Below, in pieces: positions 33,490 through 45,770 of a stretch of 64,000 bases of DNA; position 1 is the stretch's first letter; each line of letters begins with the position of its first letter. Position numbers and translations under genes: made by a program. Origin of the DNA: Vombatus ursinus (Eukaryota; Chordata; Mammalia; Diprotodontia; Vombatidae). Under the pieces are notes generated by a model. The model was given only the letters and a program-made list of their open reading frames with translations, searched no databases and was not told the origin of the DNA. The DNA lies in NCBI RefSeq assembly GCF_900497805.2, contig NW_020954585.1:39542527-39606526 (forward strand), given 5' to 3'.

Positions 33490-35630
33490 CAAAGATGGTC
33501 CCCTCCAATTTAGAAGATATAATTTATAATTATCTTTTCTATGATCATGCAAAATACATGATTGTATTTTCTCACAATTTTCAGGTTTGAGTTTTGACAA
33601 TGTTGACTTTATTTTTGGAAAGTGTTTTATGTGGGAAATCACTGTCTTTTAATAAACAGACCCCTGTTCAATTACATTCCTTTATCCAGCCCTCTCACAT
33701 TAGGTTGCCCAGTAGTCCTCACCAAATGTCTTAAGACAGATGAGATTTTTCTCTCATTCCCAAGGAAGTCTTTTTTCTTAGGGCAGGCAGTGGATCACTC
33801 TTAAAATTCCTTTTCAGTCTGCTCTCAAATATAGGAGTTGAAAAATAAGCCTAAAATTTTCTAATCTTTAGAGAAATGTTCATTATCTCCTAGCCAAACT
33901 ACTAGTTATCATTCTCTCCATACTTGGTTGTGCTGGTACTCAGACAAATGCTGCAGTCTGGTATCAAAATCATATACAAGGAATTTTCAGTATAGCAGAG
34001 CCTAAAAAAGCTTCTATTCTTTTAGTATAGCCTTTGAGAACCCAGGACTATCTTCCCACCATGATGAGATGTCAAAGTAGGAAGGACTTTGAAAGGAATG
34101 AGTCTCAGAGTTTAAAAAATGAATTTTTGTCTCAAAATGCATGTTTGTTTCTCTTAATTCTTCCAATTTAGGAATGCTTGGTGAATTTTATTTGGTATTT
34201 ATTTTCATTTCAGTGTGAAGTTCTCTTCCTCTTAATTCTTTCTCTGATGGTGGTGTCAAGGTTACTATAGGTTCTCAAAGACTATTCCAAGTTAGTGCAA
34301 GTTTTGGTAAATTCTACCAAAGTACAATGTATTTTAGAATGGGCCTGATGACAGACTATGTCTATTGCCTGAGGACTAACCTCACTGGGTTCAAAGAGAT
34401 TCATCACTCATTTGTCCATAAGATAATGAATTTTTCAGACATAACAATTCTCAAAAACCATTTGCTGAATCTGTGGAGAATGTATCTACATGGATGAAAC
34501 CACAGATTTCAGAATTTCAGAGATCTTGGTATTAAGGCAATGTCACATATAATTTAATATTAACTTTAATAATAATAATAATAACAGCTGATATTTATTG
34601 AACACATGCTGTGGAGAAAGCCCTGAAAGTAATACAAAAATAAATAAGATCCTGACCCTACCCTCAAGAAGATTATGTTTGGTAGATGGGAGATGGTAAT
34701 AAAGCAAGTACTAAAATTAACTATAAGCAAAGACAGAACATGGTGACTGCCATAGAAAATATACAAACAAGATATTTTGGGTATTCAATTCCAGACTTAT
34801 GTAGTAATTAGTGAAGGTTTATGAAGGAAGTTGCCTTTGAAATAAAAAAAAATGGGTTTTCAAGACATTCCAGGTAAAAGGAACCAAAAAAGAAAAGGCA
34901 CAGGGGTGGGGCGGGGGAGGATATGTCTTTGGAATTAGTAGTTCCATTTGACTAGTACTTGGCTAGTTGGTAAAGAGAGGAGTGGTAGGTGGAAAAAAAT
35001 GATTAGGGTTATATTATAAATGTGTATACACAGAGCCTCAGGTGTGCCTAGACATAACCCTACCACTTCCTCTTTAAAGTATAAACTTTTAAGTAAAGTT
35101 TAGTTAATTAAAAAATCTTTAATTGAGTTATAGTTCCCTTAGCATGATGAATAAAAATAATGCTCTTTATGATTAAATATTCAATTAATTTTTGCCTTAA
35201 AAGAATAACAAATATTCCCTGAGTGCGCACCATAATGAAATGTCCTGTACATGTCTGAAAGGCCATTGAATGGCAGGCTAAGGAGATCTGGACTTGCAGG
35301 GAAAGGACATTGTTGAAAAGAAGACAGGGAATATCATGATCAAAGACCACTTTGGTGTTTCTTGATACAAGTTGTCAATTTCACCTAGACTAGCATATAA
35401 AATGAATGGGAAAAAAAAATAAGGGAAAGCCAGTCACTAATTTTCATTTTCATAAACATTATTTGCCAATAATGGATGTTACAACATCACTGTATTTGTC
35501 AGTGGAGGGAAAGCTCCCATACCAATTCAATCACAAATCCTTTATGAATATAAACATGAAGATCACAGGGTCACTGATCTCGCATTGGTACACTACATAT
35601 ATAGAATTCACAAGTGTGGTTTTCAGTTGA
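33490..35630. other. Intronic DNA with one old repeat
   Basis: A (TAA)n run (about 34,568-34,585) is followed by an old repeat phrase (GATATTTATTGAACACATGC) to about 34,740. No gene is seen. Frames such as 35,406-35,627 (plus) have no motif. Confidence 0.35.
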
Positions 35631-35637
35631 CATTTCT

Positions 35638-35872
35638 TTGGCATTTTAAGGTTTGCAAAGTGCTTTATGCACATCATCTCACTGATCATCACATCAGCCC
35701 TGTTACGTAGGTATCATATCAATTTTATAGGTGAGGAAACTAGGTCTCAGTGAAGCTAAGTGACTTGTCAGGGGTCACACTGCCAATAAATGTTGGGGCA
35801 GGATTTGAACCCTGGTTTATCCTGTTTCTCTCCAGTACTCTTTTTACGAATCCATACTGCTAATACTCTTTC
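35638..35872 (-). repeat. CORE-SINE (MIR/MON1-like)
   Basis: AAGGTTTGCAAAGTGCTTTA, GGTGAGGAAACTAGGTCTCA, GGGCAGGATTTGAACCCTGG, minus orientation. Confidence 0.8.
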
Positions 35873-36600
35873 CACTCTAATAGGTTGCCATCATAGTCTC
35901 TGCAGTGTAAAGTTGGTAGCATTTTTGTTCATGTTTCTGAAATGAAACATTTTGAAGATATGCTTAAATTCATTTTTATTTATTGACTTAGCCTCATATA
36001 ACTTGTAATACACCAAGCTCAGTCCCTTATGGCCCAATTAACTGCTCACTCAGTCAGCTGGCAGAAGGCTAGGGTGTGGTGGTGTGGATATTAACACCTT
36101 GTTAGCAGTAGAAAATGTGCATCCTCATGTACGATTTATTTCGGAATGCAAAGTTTAATAAAAATAAAACTCAGAATAACTGAAAGAATTTGATTAAGTT
36201 TGACTCATATTCAAACAAAAGTTTTGTTAGCTTTGTTTTTTATTTAAAACTTGGGCCTATCACTTTTGAAAAATGCTTATTTTCTGAAAAACTTCTGTTT
36301 CTCAATTAATAGTAAGACTGCAAAAATCCCTATTTATTATGTAGATGAGAGGATTGTAACACTAGAAAAACCAGGCACATCAGTTGTGTCAATAGATGTA
36401 AATTATTAATTTTTAATCATTTTACTATAATTCTCCTATTTATGCAAATATACTTTAAATACAGAAATTATGAGTGGGCATTATAATTTTACTTTGATAT
36501 AATTTTTTACCCCACAATCTCAATTTTCCTTGCCTTATAGATCAAAAAAAAATGAATTGCATCAATCAAGACAGCTTGGTCCTTCAAGGTATTCTTAAAT

Positions 36601-36792
36601 TCTGGTCCTTCTTTAACTTTTCTGATGTCATGAACCCATTTGGCAGTCTGGTGAAACCTATAGGAACACCTCAGAATAATATTTTAAAATGCATAAAATA
36701 TACTTCATTAGGTTACTAGGGAAACTGATTATATTGAAATATGTTTATCAAAATATTTCGTAAAAATTTCATAGACTCCAGGGAACAACTGA
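36601..36792 (-). mobile_element. hAT-Charlie-like short element
   Basis: GATGTCATGAACCCATTTGG, GCAGTCTGGTGAAACCTATA, AAAATGCATAAAATATACTT and CATAGACTCCAGGGAACAAC are in order. It is the reverse orientation of the element at 42,724-42,903. Confidence 0.6.
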
Positions 36793-37329
36793 TGTAGATA
36801 GGATTATTTTAACACTAACTAATTACAAAGCATGTTTAATTAGTCATGTCAATGTTTAATATTAAGTTTATAATAAATTGTTTTAAAAGTATGTGTAAAA
36901 ATAATATATTATCTATGCTTTGAATAGTCTCCATTTGTAACATCTGTTACTTCATTTACATAATCAGTTCCCTTTTATCCGCACATGGATAACCCTCTTA
37001 GGTCTACCATCAACAGACACCTAACTAGGTCACAATTCCCTTTACACTCCCAGATAGGGCTAAGCTTATATTTGCTCACCTCAAGGTCCTTTTGCAAGCC
37101 TAACACATTGTAAATTATTTCTTCCCTAATTTTCTAAACCAGTTTCCACAGTGCCAAAGCAAAGTCATTGTTATCATTCTGTGTTTTGGGCTATTCATTT
37201 TTTTCTACTTGTCATGATAAAATATTCTTTAATGCTTTAATGGATACAGGCTTTCATTATTTTGATACTCCCTCTACTGGTGCAGAGAGAAACCCCTCTA
37301 TGATTTCTAGTTCCATGCAATTCTTTTTC

Positions 37330-37365
37330 ATACATCATCATCATTATTACCACTATCATCACCAC
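37330..37365 (+). repeat. CAT/CAC triplet-rich tract
   Basis: Imperfect ATC/ACC triplets next to the following SINE, probably its expanded tail. The poly-His frame (37,336-37,371) is an artefact. Confidence 0.6.
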
Positions 37366-37369
37366 CATC

Positions 37370-37616
37370 ACTAACATTCATATAGCACTTTACAGTTTGC
37401 AAAATGCTTTACATATATTACCTTTATCTGATGCTCACAACAACCCCATTGGTATGGATACTATTGTTATCCTCACTTTACAGGTGAGGAAACTGAGGCC
37501 GAGAGGTTACATAACTTGCCCAGGATCACATAGTTAGTGAGCAGTAGAAGCAAAATTTGAACTCAAATCTTACTGACTCCTAATGTAGTACTCTAACCAG
37601 TATGCCACATAGCTGC
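37370..37616 (-). repeat. CORE-SINE (MIR/MON1-like)
   Basis: ATAGCACTTTACAGTTTGCA, GGTGAGGAAACTGAGGCCGA, then a head ending CACATAGCTG, minus orientation. Confidence 0.8.
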
Positions 37617-37739
37617 ATAATATCTTTCTACAACTATACTACAGAGGATCCAATACAGAGGGGTATTCATGCAGAATTCCAACTATCCATGTGCTGTCCC
37701 TCATTCTCATGAGAGAAAAGATTCACTTCCTTTCTTAGT

Positions 37740-39140
37740 CATACTGAAGTGTACCTATGATCTCCTTGATTCAGGAATCCTTTTAGCTTTTCAGATCATA
37801 GCCAATCCCTGTCATCTCTTGCAACTTTTGTCCATGGCATTTCACAAATTTGCCAGCAGGAGTCCACCCAACAAGTTGGAGTACTTCCTTAATATCTCCC
37901 AACATCATTAGGATACCAGTGGAGCATTCTCTACCTGTAACTCTTCCTCTTACCACACGACCAATTCTTCTTTTCTTGCTGTCATATAGTTTTCTTGATG
38001 TCCCCATTTACTAATGTTCTTCTTCAGAGTTATTTGTTGGCTAAATCTTACTCATATTTATTATGCACCTTTCCAATCACATATATGAATCATCACTGAT
38101 GGCATGTTGGTGGCTGTCTACACCTTCCTTGCATCTTTCTATGAGTTACTTGTAATTTTTATTCTTCATAGATGGAGCTATGCCATGATTTTTTTAGAGA
38201 ACAAATGTACTATTATAAGGAGAACATTTATGTTTAAGAGGCCAATTTTCCCTTCTTGTTCAATTTTGATCAAATGCAATGGGCTGCTTCCAGATGAAGC
38301 AAAATTATCCTCGTTAGAAATTTTCACAAAAAACCATTTAAAACAAATGATTATCAGGAATGTTGCAGAGGGGACTCTAATTCAGCTATGAGTTGAAATA
38401 GAAAGCTTCTGAGGTCCTTTCCTCCTCTCTGTGATTCTAAGCTATTATAATATATATAAATATATATATATGGAGAGAGAGAATATCTCATAGTTTCTAT
38501 TTTTCATCCACTTTGTTTTTTTCTGATGTAAATAATTGAGCCAATTTATTTCTCATCTATTTGTATTTTACTAAGGAAACTTTGTAGAGTTACAGGTTTC
38601 AGTACAATTAGCATAATGTTATTCACTAATAACCATCCTCCCTTTTCCCATTTTGATATTGAAATATCCAAGTACAAAAGTATAAGTCAACTTGGCTTTA
38701 GTGGACCTTATAAGGTTGTTCATGAAACTTATTTACTGCTTCACCCTCTGCAATAGCTTCTGAACAGGGTGCAATTATCTTCATAGTGGTCTGTCTACTT
38801 TGGTTTACCAAAGTCACTGCCTTGAAAAACAAAATAACCAAGTGCAAATCCTTGTTGTATTACTGGTTTCCCTAGAGTACGTGGTGAAACCAAATATGTT
38901 GACTATTTCATTCACCTCTAGGAAGGACCTACAAGCCATTCTTCCATTTAGATGGAAATTCTTAATGATTTTTTTTCTCATTCATAGCAAGAATTTCAAT
39001 AAAATTAGCTTCATTTCCTGCAATAATGTGTCAATTCACTAATGATTGGGTAAGGATCACATGTTAAAAGTCCCAATGGTTAAATGAATGTTTGGACATG
39101 GCATAAAAACTGTGCAATTCTTAGCATCCTCTGTTCTCTT
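37740..39140 (-). mobile_element. RTE-clade LINE fossil (endonuclease plus C-terminus)
   Basis: In minus-strand translation, TIGTFNM at 39,079-39,053 is the start motif of the AP endonuclease domain. TYTFVLGYFNIKMGKG at 38,688-38,641 matches its 'GDFNAKMGKG' catalytic block, here with Asp replaced by Tyr. Near the other end, WYPND at about 37,918-37,904, CWVDS at about 37,870 and WTKVARDDRDW at 37,837-37,805 match the conserved C-terminal tail of RTE proteins. The reverse transcriptase middle is missing: only about 0.6 kb separates the two parts where about 1.5 kb is expected. A MIR-type tail (38,390-38,450) lies in this gap. Many stops and shifts show an old dead copy. The minus frame at 37,783-38,007 is part of it. 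Confidence 0.75.
38385..38450 (+). repeat. MIR-type SINE tail inside the RTE fossil
   Basis: TGAGGTCCTTTCCTCCTCTC then TGTGATTCTAAG, the usual SINE 3' phrase. A TA-rich run follows to 38,475. Confidence 0.45.
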
Positions 39141-39624
39141 TTCAGCTGCTCTACCACTGGCATTTTAGAAGAAGGGAGCTACTTTGAGGGCTTTTGTGTA
39201 CTTGTGTACATTATTTTTCATGGATTTCAATGGCCAAGAAAAAAAAACTATTACCAAGCGGTAACTAGTATGAGCCTCTCTGTGGACAGCAGATACATAC
39301 TCTGTCATGGAGCCCATGTTCACAACATTTTCAGATAGTGTGGGGGTAATCCTTAGCTCAAAGTCTATACCAGATTAACAGAACCTATCAAAGTTTTTGC
39401 TCTACTTGCATAGACTTAGAAAGCCTAGAATCACCTCCATGACACCATGAAGAATTAGAGGAAGACTACTGGAAGAACCTTACTTTGATAATTGAACTGA
39501 TATTAAGTTAGTTAATAATACTGTATTTGGTAAACCATTATTAAATGCCCTGTGTGTGTATGCCTACCTATCTAAAATAAAAAGATGTCTCTTAACACTA
39601 TTCCCTAAAAGATGTCAACACTAT

Positions 39625-39790
39625 TGGGTGTGGGAATGACTTTAGAAACTATCTAGTTAAATACTCTTATTTTATAGTTGGGACGACTGAAGCAGAGAAA
39701 AGCTAAATGATTTGTCACATAGCTGCTTAGTAGCAGAGTCAAACAGACTTAGAACCCTAGTATCTTAACCACTAGATACACAAACCAGTA
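39625..39790 (-). repeat. MIR-type SINE, diverged
   Basis: TATAGTTGGGACGACTGAAG then TAGAACCCTAGTATCTTAAC, minus orientation. Confidence 0.55.
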
Positions 39791-40261
39791 CTTTTTCTCT
39801 TAAACCACATAACTTAAAACAAATGGTAAAATAATTGTCATAAAATATCATGCATAACGTATGACCATCTAAATATTTGCTTTGTTAATTTTCTAAAAAA
39901 AAGTTCAATAAGACTATAATCAATTTTAATAGGAGATATGTATATTATGTAAAAAGAGAATAGTGAGCAAACAAAATACTTTTTCCTCAATTAGTTTCCA
40001 ATATTTGACTTTTTGTAGTGTTTTCTTTCAGTTTTGATTACCTGAATATGAACAATCACCTTAAATATGTATAGCTATTTCTATGAATGGTAAATAATAA
40101 TCACTTCCATTAGTATTTACTTTTATGCATAGAGTTAATACGAAATCTGCTTTCAACCATGGAACTTCTGATTTCCTCTGGTAACTAACTTATAAGCCAC
40201 AGGGACAGCTAAATTTATTTTACCGAGCTATTGAGTATAGACTATATCTGAAACAAATATG

Positions 40262-40735
40262 AAATTGTCTACTTGTCTTTGAAAGCCCTTCACAACCTCT
40301 TTCCCATATTTCTAGTCTCTTTACACTTTACTGCCCTCCATGAACTCTATATGATCCATCAGCACTGGTTTTCTTTCTGCTGTTTACACAGGGCATTCAG
40401 TCTCCCAACTTGGTGTCTTTTCACTAGCTGTCCACCATGCCTGGAGGGCTCCCTACCTTCATCTCTACCACCTCACGTCCCTGGCTTTCTTCAAGCCTCG
40501 ATTCATATCCTATCTTTTGCAAGAAGCTATTCTACCCATCCCCCACTGCTAGTACCTTCCCCATGAGATTACTTTTCATTTGCACTATACACATCTTGTG
40601 GGTTCATAGGTGTTTACATGTTGTCTCCCCTTTTAGAACATGAACTCCTTGAAGGAAGGGACTGTTTTGCCTTTTTTTATATGTGCCTGGCACATAATAA
40701 GCACATAATGCTTTTTGACTTGGTTGACTCAGACA
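40262..40735 (+). mobile_element. L2/CR1-type LINE, 3' end
   Basis: AAAGCCCTTCACAACCTCTT, CACTAGCTGTCCACCATGCC, GGCTTTCTTCAAGCCTCGAT, then the non-coding end: AACTCCTTGAAGGAAGGGAC, GTGCCTGGCACATAATAAGC. It is 5'-truncated. The frames at 40,273-40,563 and 40,437-40,640 are this LINE. Confidence 0.85.
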
Positions 40736-41396
40736 TTTCTGGCCCATGCTAAAAGTGATAGTTTACACCAAATGTAGAGTAAAAATGCCTCCTAAGAAGC
40801 TTTAAAAAGAATCATCTTATAAACGATGGAGTTATTTGGTAATATTATGCTGTGACAAATTTTATCTGAGGTTATTAAGCAAAAAGTGATCCTTTGTGTA
40901 TTTATAGATTCAGGTCAGGTCTTGCCTCTCAATAGTTAGAAGAGGTAATACAGTACAATTTTAGGAAAACAAAGAAGGACCTGATGTTTCCCCAAATTCT
41001 CACCCATTGATTTCATTCTACCTGGAGCTTCATTTCTTTATATCTTTTTAATATCTCAAAGAGATTATGAATGGATCTCTCCCTGGAAGAGGAAACAGTA
41101 TCAATTAATTAACAAACTTTTATTAAACTATTACTATGTGCCGAGCACTATAATTTATAAAAGGTATTGGTCTTTTAGACTTCGGTATGAATAAATTTAT
41201 CAGACCCTTTCTTGGATAGAGGTTTTCAAAAGGTAAAAAAAAAAAGGTAGGCCAGGAGCCCACAAAGTGTGTGAGATGCAATGGTGGAAGCACCACCCCC
41301 CCTTAAAAGGTATAAAGGACTTTGAACAAGGAGACTGGAGGTACTGAAGACAAAAACTACCATAGCTTTCATAATTTCATCCAGACTGATATACAT

Positions 41397-41398
<2 letters not shown>

Positions 41399-41430
<32 letters not shown>
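41399..41430. repeat. (GT)n microsatellite
   Basis: About fifteen GT units. Confidence 0.95.
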
Positions 41431-41433
<3 letters not shown>

Positions 41434-41749
41434 TATTTAGTTAAGTGGGGGAAGGCTAGTGTGTGTGGAAGATTGGGGAATTCAGAGAAGGGACATGCTT
41501 TTGCCTTTCCTTCAAATACATCTCCCTCTTGAGCACATTTACTTCCATCACAATGGACTAGAAGAGATCCTTGTTTAGTGGTGCAGAACCCCTGAGACCT
41601 AATTTAGCTTTTATAGGAAATTCAAAAAGAGAGAGATGGAGCAAGAGAAAGAGAACAGAACAAAGATGTGAGTTTGTACAGGGAATATTGATACTTGTGA
41701 GCTGCTTCTATAACTTCTTTAAAAGAAATTTTCTAAGTAAATGCTGAAT

Positions 41750-42600
41750 TGGACTTTCTGCTAGCAGAGGGCCCAAGCTGCCTCAGCTGAACAATGAGCT
41801 TCCTCAGTCATCTTTACCCCTTCTGATGGTTTGTCCTCTTAGAGGCTCAGGCTTGTTGTTTTCTTTGCTGTGAAGGTCAGAGAACCATTTGAAAAAATAT
41901 TATTTCCATTTAATTCTTTCAGTGTGTCATCAGAAGGATGCCCTGATGTAGAAAAGTTACACAAATGTGAATTAAAAATATTCCTGACAAGGCATTCTAG
42001 CTAATCCAGTTCAGTTCAGCCTGGGGGTCATTTTTTATTCACACTGTATATAGCAGTTTTCCAAGAATGGAAAGCATCCTCTATAGATCACATCTCAATT
42101 AAAGCATTCTTTGAGATATAGGTACAATCAGGGCCAGTTGTTGTCCTCTACTTTAATATAGAAAAGGCCCATGATTTGCTAACTGTAGCACGTAGCATAG
42201 ACTGTTTTTTAATACTTGCTCTTAAGGCTTTCAAAGATGGGTGAACTGAGGCCCACTTTTCCACTTCTTTATAGAAGAAAAAAGCCAGTGACTTAAACAG
42301 TATAGATCAATAAAAAAAGACAAGACTAGAGAACTCAGGAGTTCTTACTGTCCCTTATCTATTTCAACCATTAAAGTTCCTGGTAGTGTCTTACACAAAG
42401 CCAGGTTGCCAAGAGAACAGATGTGAAATCATTAGTGAAGACAGCCAGAACATTCTCCATTGATGTCAGGGTGAAGTAATGGGCTGTGCTACATACATAG
42501 CATCAACCGTTTAAAAATGTTGGAATAAAATGTCAGCTGCATTTGACATGTCCCTTAAATTTGTAGGGCTGTCTTGTTTTTTTTCTGGTCCCTGGAGCCT
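41750..42600. other. Repeat-free block, possible conserved non-coding DNA
   Basis: The sequence is of balanced composition and free of named repeats, in contrast to its surroundings. It contains no sustained frame. Conservation is inferred by look only; no alignment was possible. Confidence 0.3.
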
Positions 42601-42723
42601 GCACATAGAATATGATTTTTCTCATATCTTACATGATTATTTTGAGTCTTACACTTGGTTACCAGACTGAGGTCTTTTCACATTACACAGCATATTTGCT
42701 TTTTATAGTCAATTTCTATAGTG

Positions 42724-42903
42724 CAGAGGTTTTCAACCTGGAGTCTTTGAACATTTTTAGCATTTTAATAACCACAAATCAATATAATTGGTGTCCTTTA
42801 TAATCCAACTTATTTTATGCATTTTAAAACATAATTCTGGTCAGTCCATAACCTTCACCAGATTACCAAAGAGGCACATGACAGAAAAAAAAGATTAATC
42901 TCC
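42724..42903 (+). mobile_element. hAT-Charlie-like short element
   Basis: CAGAGGTTTTCAACCTGGAG at the left end, then ATAATTGGTGTCCTTTATAA, ATTTTATGCATTTTAAAACA and CTTCACCAGATTACCAAAGA. Related to 36,601-36,792. Confidence 0.65.
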
Positions 42904-43344
42904 CTGCCATAGGCCCTAGAGTTTCTAATAGGGATTGTGGGATTGTGGTGGTAGCACCCACCATCAATGGGGACAGAGAGGAGGAACATAGAGGCACTGA
43001 AAAAAATGCATCTATCTGTTTCATAATGTCACCTAAACCTATGTGTATATAGTGTTCAATTTGGAAGCCTGGGAGTAGGGAAAACTTAGGAATTGGTATG
43101 ATATTAATAAGAAGTGAATTAAAAGAGGATGTGTATTTATAACAGGTTATAGACTTTACAGACTCAACTAATATACTCAGAGAAGTTGACTTGAATTAAT
43201 CATGTTGACCTGAACTAAATTAATATTTGGTCTGATGGTCACCTGATGCTGACAGGATCATATTCTGCCCTATTGAAGAAAAAAGATAATCATAAAAAAA
43301 CTTAGCTAAAACTTGTGAGCAATAACAGAGAGTAATAACCATCC

Positions 43345-43425
43345 ACTTCCTACCATAGTACCTGGCAAATATCAGGTGCTTTAAAAATGCTTGGCAATTG
43401 GTTGGTTGACTGATTGACCATGCTA
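43345..43425 (+). mobile_element. L2/CR1-type LINE 3' terminus
   Basis: GTACCTGGCAAATATCAGGT then AATGCTTGGCAATTGGTTGG and a TGACTGATTG tail. Confidence 0.6.
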
Positions 43426-43454
43426 TTTTGTATGGCTTAGGAAAACCTTTATGT

Positions 43455-43562
43455 TTGTGTTATGGTGTATGCGCTTGTGTGTGCGTGTGTAGGTGTGTGT
43501 GTAGATGAGTGTGTGAGTGTGTGTGTATGTGCGCATGCCCTTGTGTGTGTGTTTGTGTGTAT
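43455..43562. repeat. Degenerate GT-rich repeat
   Basis: Interrupted TGTGTG units with GC and AG changes. Confidence 0.8.
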
Positions 43563-44169
43563 TTCTGGGCTGATAGATTTACATGGAGTGATGTTTCATC
43601 TCACTTAAGGAACTGATGAAGCAATCAACTAGTATTTATTAAACATCTACTACTATATTCTAGGACTAGAGATAAAAAAAATAAAAATGAGTCTATTATA
43701 GTAGAATGCAGCCACAATAATAAAGCTACTGATAAAAAAACTAGATGTTCTTTGATTTTTGTTCTTATAGATTTTTAGCAACAGGTTCAAAAATCATGTA
43801 GATCTGTCTCTCCTTAACTAAAATATTCCTTTTGTTTTTTTTTTCATTGTAAAACAAGGTGGCTAAGTTAGGAGGTAAGTCATATTATTTGCTTTGATAG
43901 CAGAAATTCAAATTCAGTTTTTAATTCCAAATAAAAAGTAAATTAGGATTATCATAGATTTTTAAGGACCCTTCAGATCAAATAATAATTATTTGAATCC
44001 AATGTGTATTCAAAAAAGAAATTATTAATTTGAGCTCAGCCCTATGAAATGGTGTCTCTTACTTGGGTAACAATTCATCTGTTGTTTCCTAATATTCCAT
44101 GAAACTCTTCAAAATTCAGCCCAATTTCTATTATCTCTGCCCCCGGATGCTGGAACACGTAACTAAAAT

Positions 44170-44405
44170 GTCAGGTAGGTGGCTTTGTGGTTAAAGTCCT
44201 AGTCCTGAGATCAGGAAGAGCTGAGTTCAAATCCAACCTAAAAGACTAGTTGTATGACCCTGGGCAAGACACTTAACCTCTGTCTGCTTCAGTTTCCTCA
44301 TCTGAAATAGGAAATGGGAGTAATAAAAGCACCTACCTCCTGGGCTTATTGCACAGATAAAATGAGATACTTGTAAAAACACTATAAATGCTAGATATTA
44401 GTAGA
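44170..44405 (+). repeat. CORE-SINE (MIR/MON1-like), nearly full length
   Basis: GAGCTGAGTTCAAATCCAAC, ATGACCCTGGGCAAGACACT, CTTCAGTTTCCTCATCTGAA, then ACCTACCTCCTGGGCTTATT. Confidence 0.85.
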
Positions 44406-44436
44406 AAGTGCAATGAGGGACATCAAGGGTTTAGAG

Positions 44437-44650
44437 CAATGGTGTTGAATAGAACAGGACCCATTAAACCATATGTGAGAATCCCTATGGGAACATATCG
44501 ACTTAGTTTTAAAATGTAATATTATCTATGCTTTATTGCATTCTTATCTATTTTGTTAAATATTTCCCAATTCTGTTTTATCTGGTTCAGTCTGCACTCA
44601 GGAGTGCTGTGGCTCCCATGAGGCCAACCACAGAGTATTCAACACCTCTG
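44437..44650. mobile_element. Complete short hAT element with target-site duplication
   Basis: The left end CAATGGTGTTGAA and right end TTCAACACCTCTG are inverted repeats. Each flank carries an 8-bp direct repeat, GTTTAGAG (44,429-44,436) and GTCTAGAG (44,651-44,658), with one mismatch. Internal phrases (TTGTTAAATATTTCCCAATT, CACTCAGGAGTGCTGTGGCT) match a marsupial hAT MITE. It is non-coding, 214 bp, and lies 30 bases after a SINE. Confidence 0.85.
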
Positions 44651-45399
44651 GTCTAGAGCATTTTACCAAGTCTATTGGTAAATAGACTTGCCACAAAGGA
44701 AATCAGTGCTGAAACTTCCTGAGGATTAGACCATGCCTCAGTTTTCAAACCTTTAAAACCAGGAGAACAAATGTACCCACTAAACAGTTCATTGTGAGAT
44801 GTTGAAGAAATAATAAATAGCATTGCCTCTCACAACAAATGTCATTTATTGTCTAAAAACTCTATTTGCCACTCCTGTGTTACTAGTAGCACAGGGCACA
44901 CTACAAGTCTGAGGCTCTTGAGAAATATCTTTCCTGTCAGATCTTTCTTTTTTGCAAGGTTGGAATACTATGCTTTCTCCAAATTGTTTGCTCTGAATAA
45001 TTGCCATAGGCCCAAACCTCAACTGCACCTTTTTGCATATAGCTTGCCCTTCTGAAAAACTATCCTTTAAAAAAAAGATCCTTTGTGACAAAATCTCCAA
45101 TTGTACCTTTTCATTTCTAGCCCTCTACTCCAATGACCCTATTTGAATTTGCTGGTAGCTTTGGCCTTATTGATTTCCACAGGATATATTGAAAACTTCG
45201 CTGCCACCTAATGAATTGTATTGTCAATAGAGTAATTGAGATCACACATTTGTGGATCAAAAGCACTCATCATCAAAATTCTGAGGCACTACCAAAAAAA
45301 AAAAGAAAGAAATCTGAGTCACACTCCTCTCTACTTTCGAAAACAAAATGATCAAAATGATTCTGCTCCGTGACTTTACTATAATATTTCCTTACTCAT

Positions 45400-45770
45400 C
45401 AGTATGGAGGTTGAATCAAAGCAGAAAAATTGGGTTCATATTGTTAACCCCAGCAGTGATCACAGAGCTGCAAGGCGGCAGTGGGTGTTTATCCCTATGA
45501 GGATGGGGACAGAGGCTTTGTATTTGCCGAGATGAATCATTTAAAATGCAGCACATTGTCTGGACCTCGCTTCCCCAGAGGATGATGTTGATACCTGCTT
45601 CTAAAAATAGTTGCCCAAAAGAAAAACAGCATAAATCAGTATCTGGGTAGGTTATTCTTCACAAGGAACAACTCATAAACCAGAGCCATTGTTTGGCCAT
45701 CCACAGTACAGAGATAATCAGCTGAAGAATGGGAAGAAACATTGTGATGAATAGGGGAGCCACAGTATAT
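45400..45770. other. Repeat-free block, possible conserved non-coding DNA
   Basis: The segment has higher G+C than its surroundings (CAGAGCTGCAAGGCGGCAGT, TTTGCCGAGATGAATCATTT), no repeat match and no long frame. This is the look of an enhancer-type conserved element; it is unproven. Confidence 0.35.

Noticed and set aside
40273-40640. 97- and 68-codon frames
   Set aside because: They are L2/CR1-type LINE 3' region, not a host gene.
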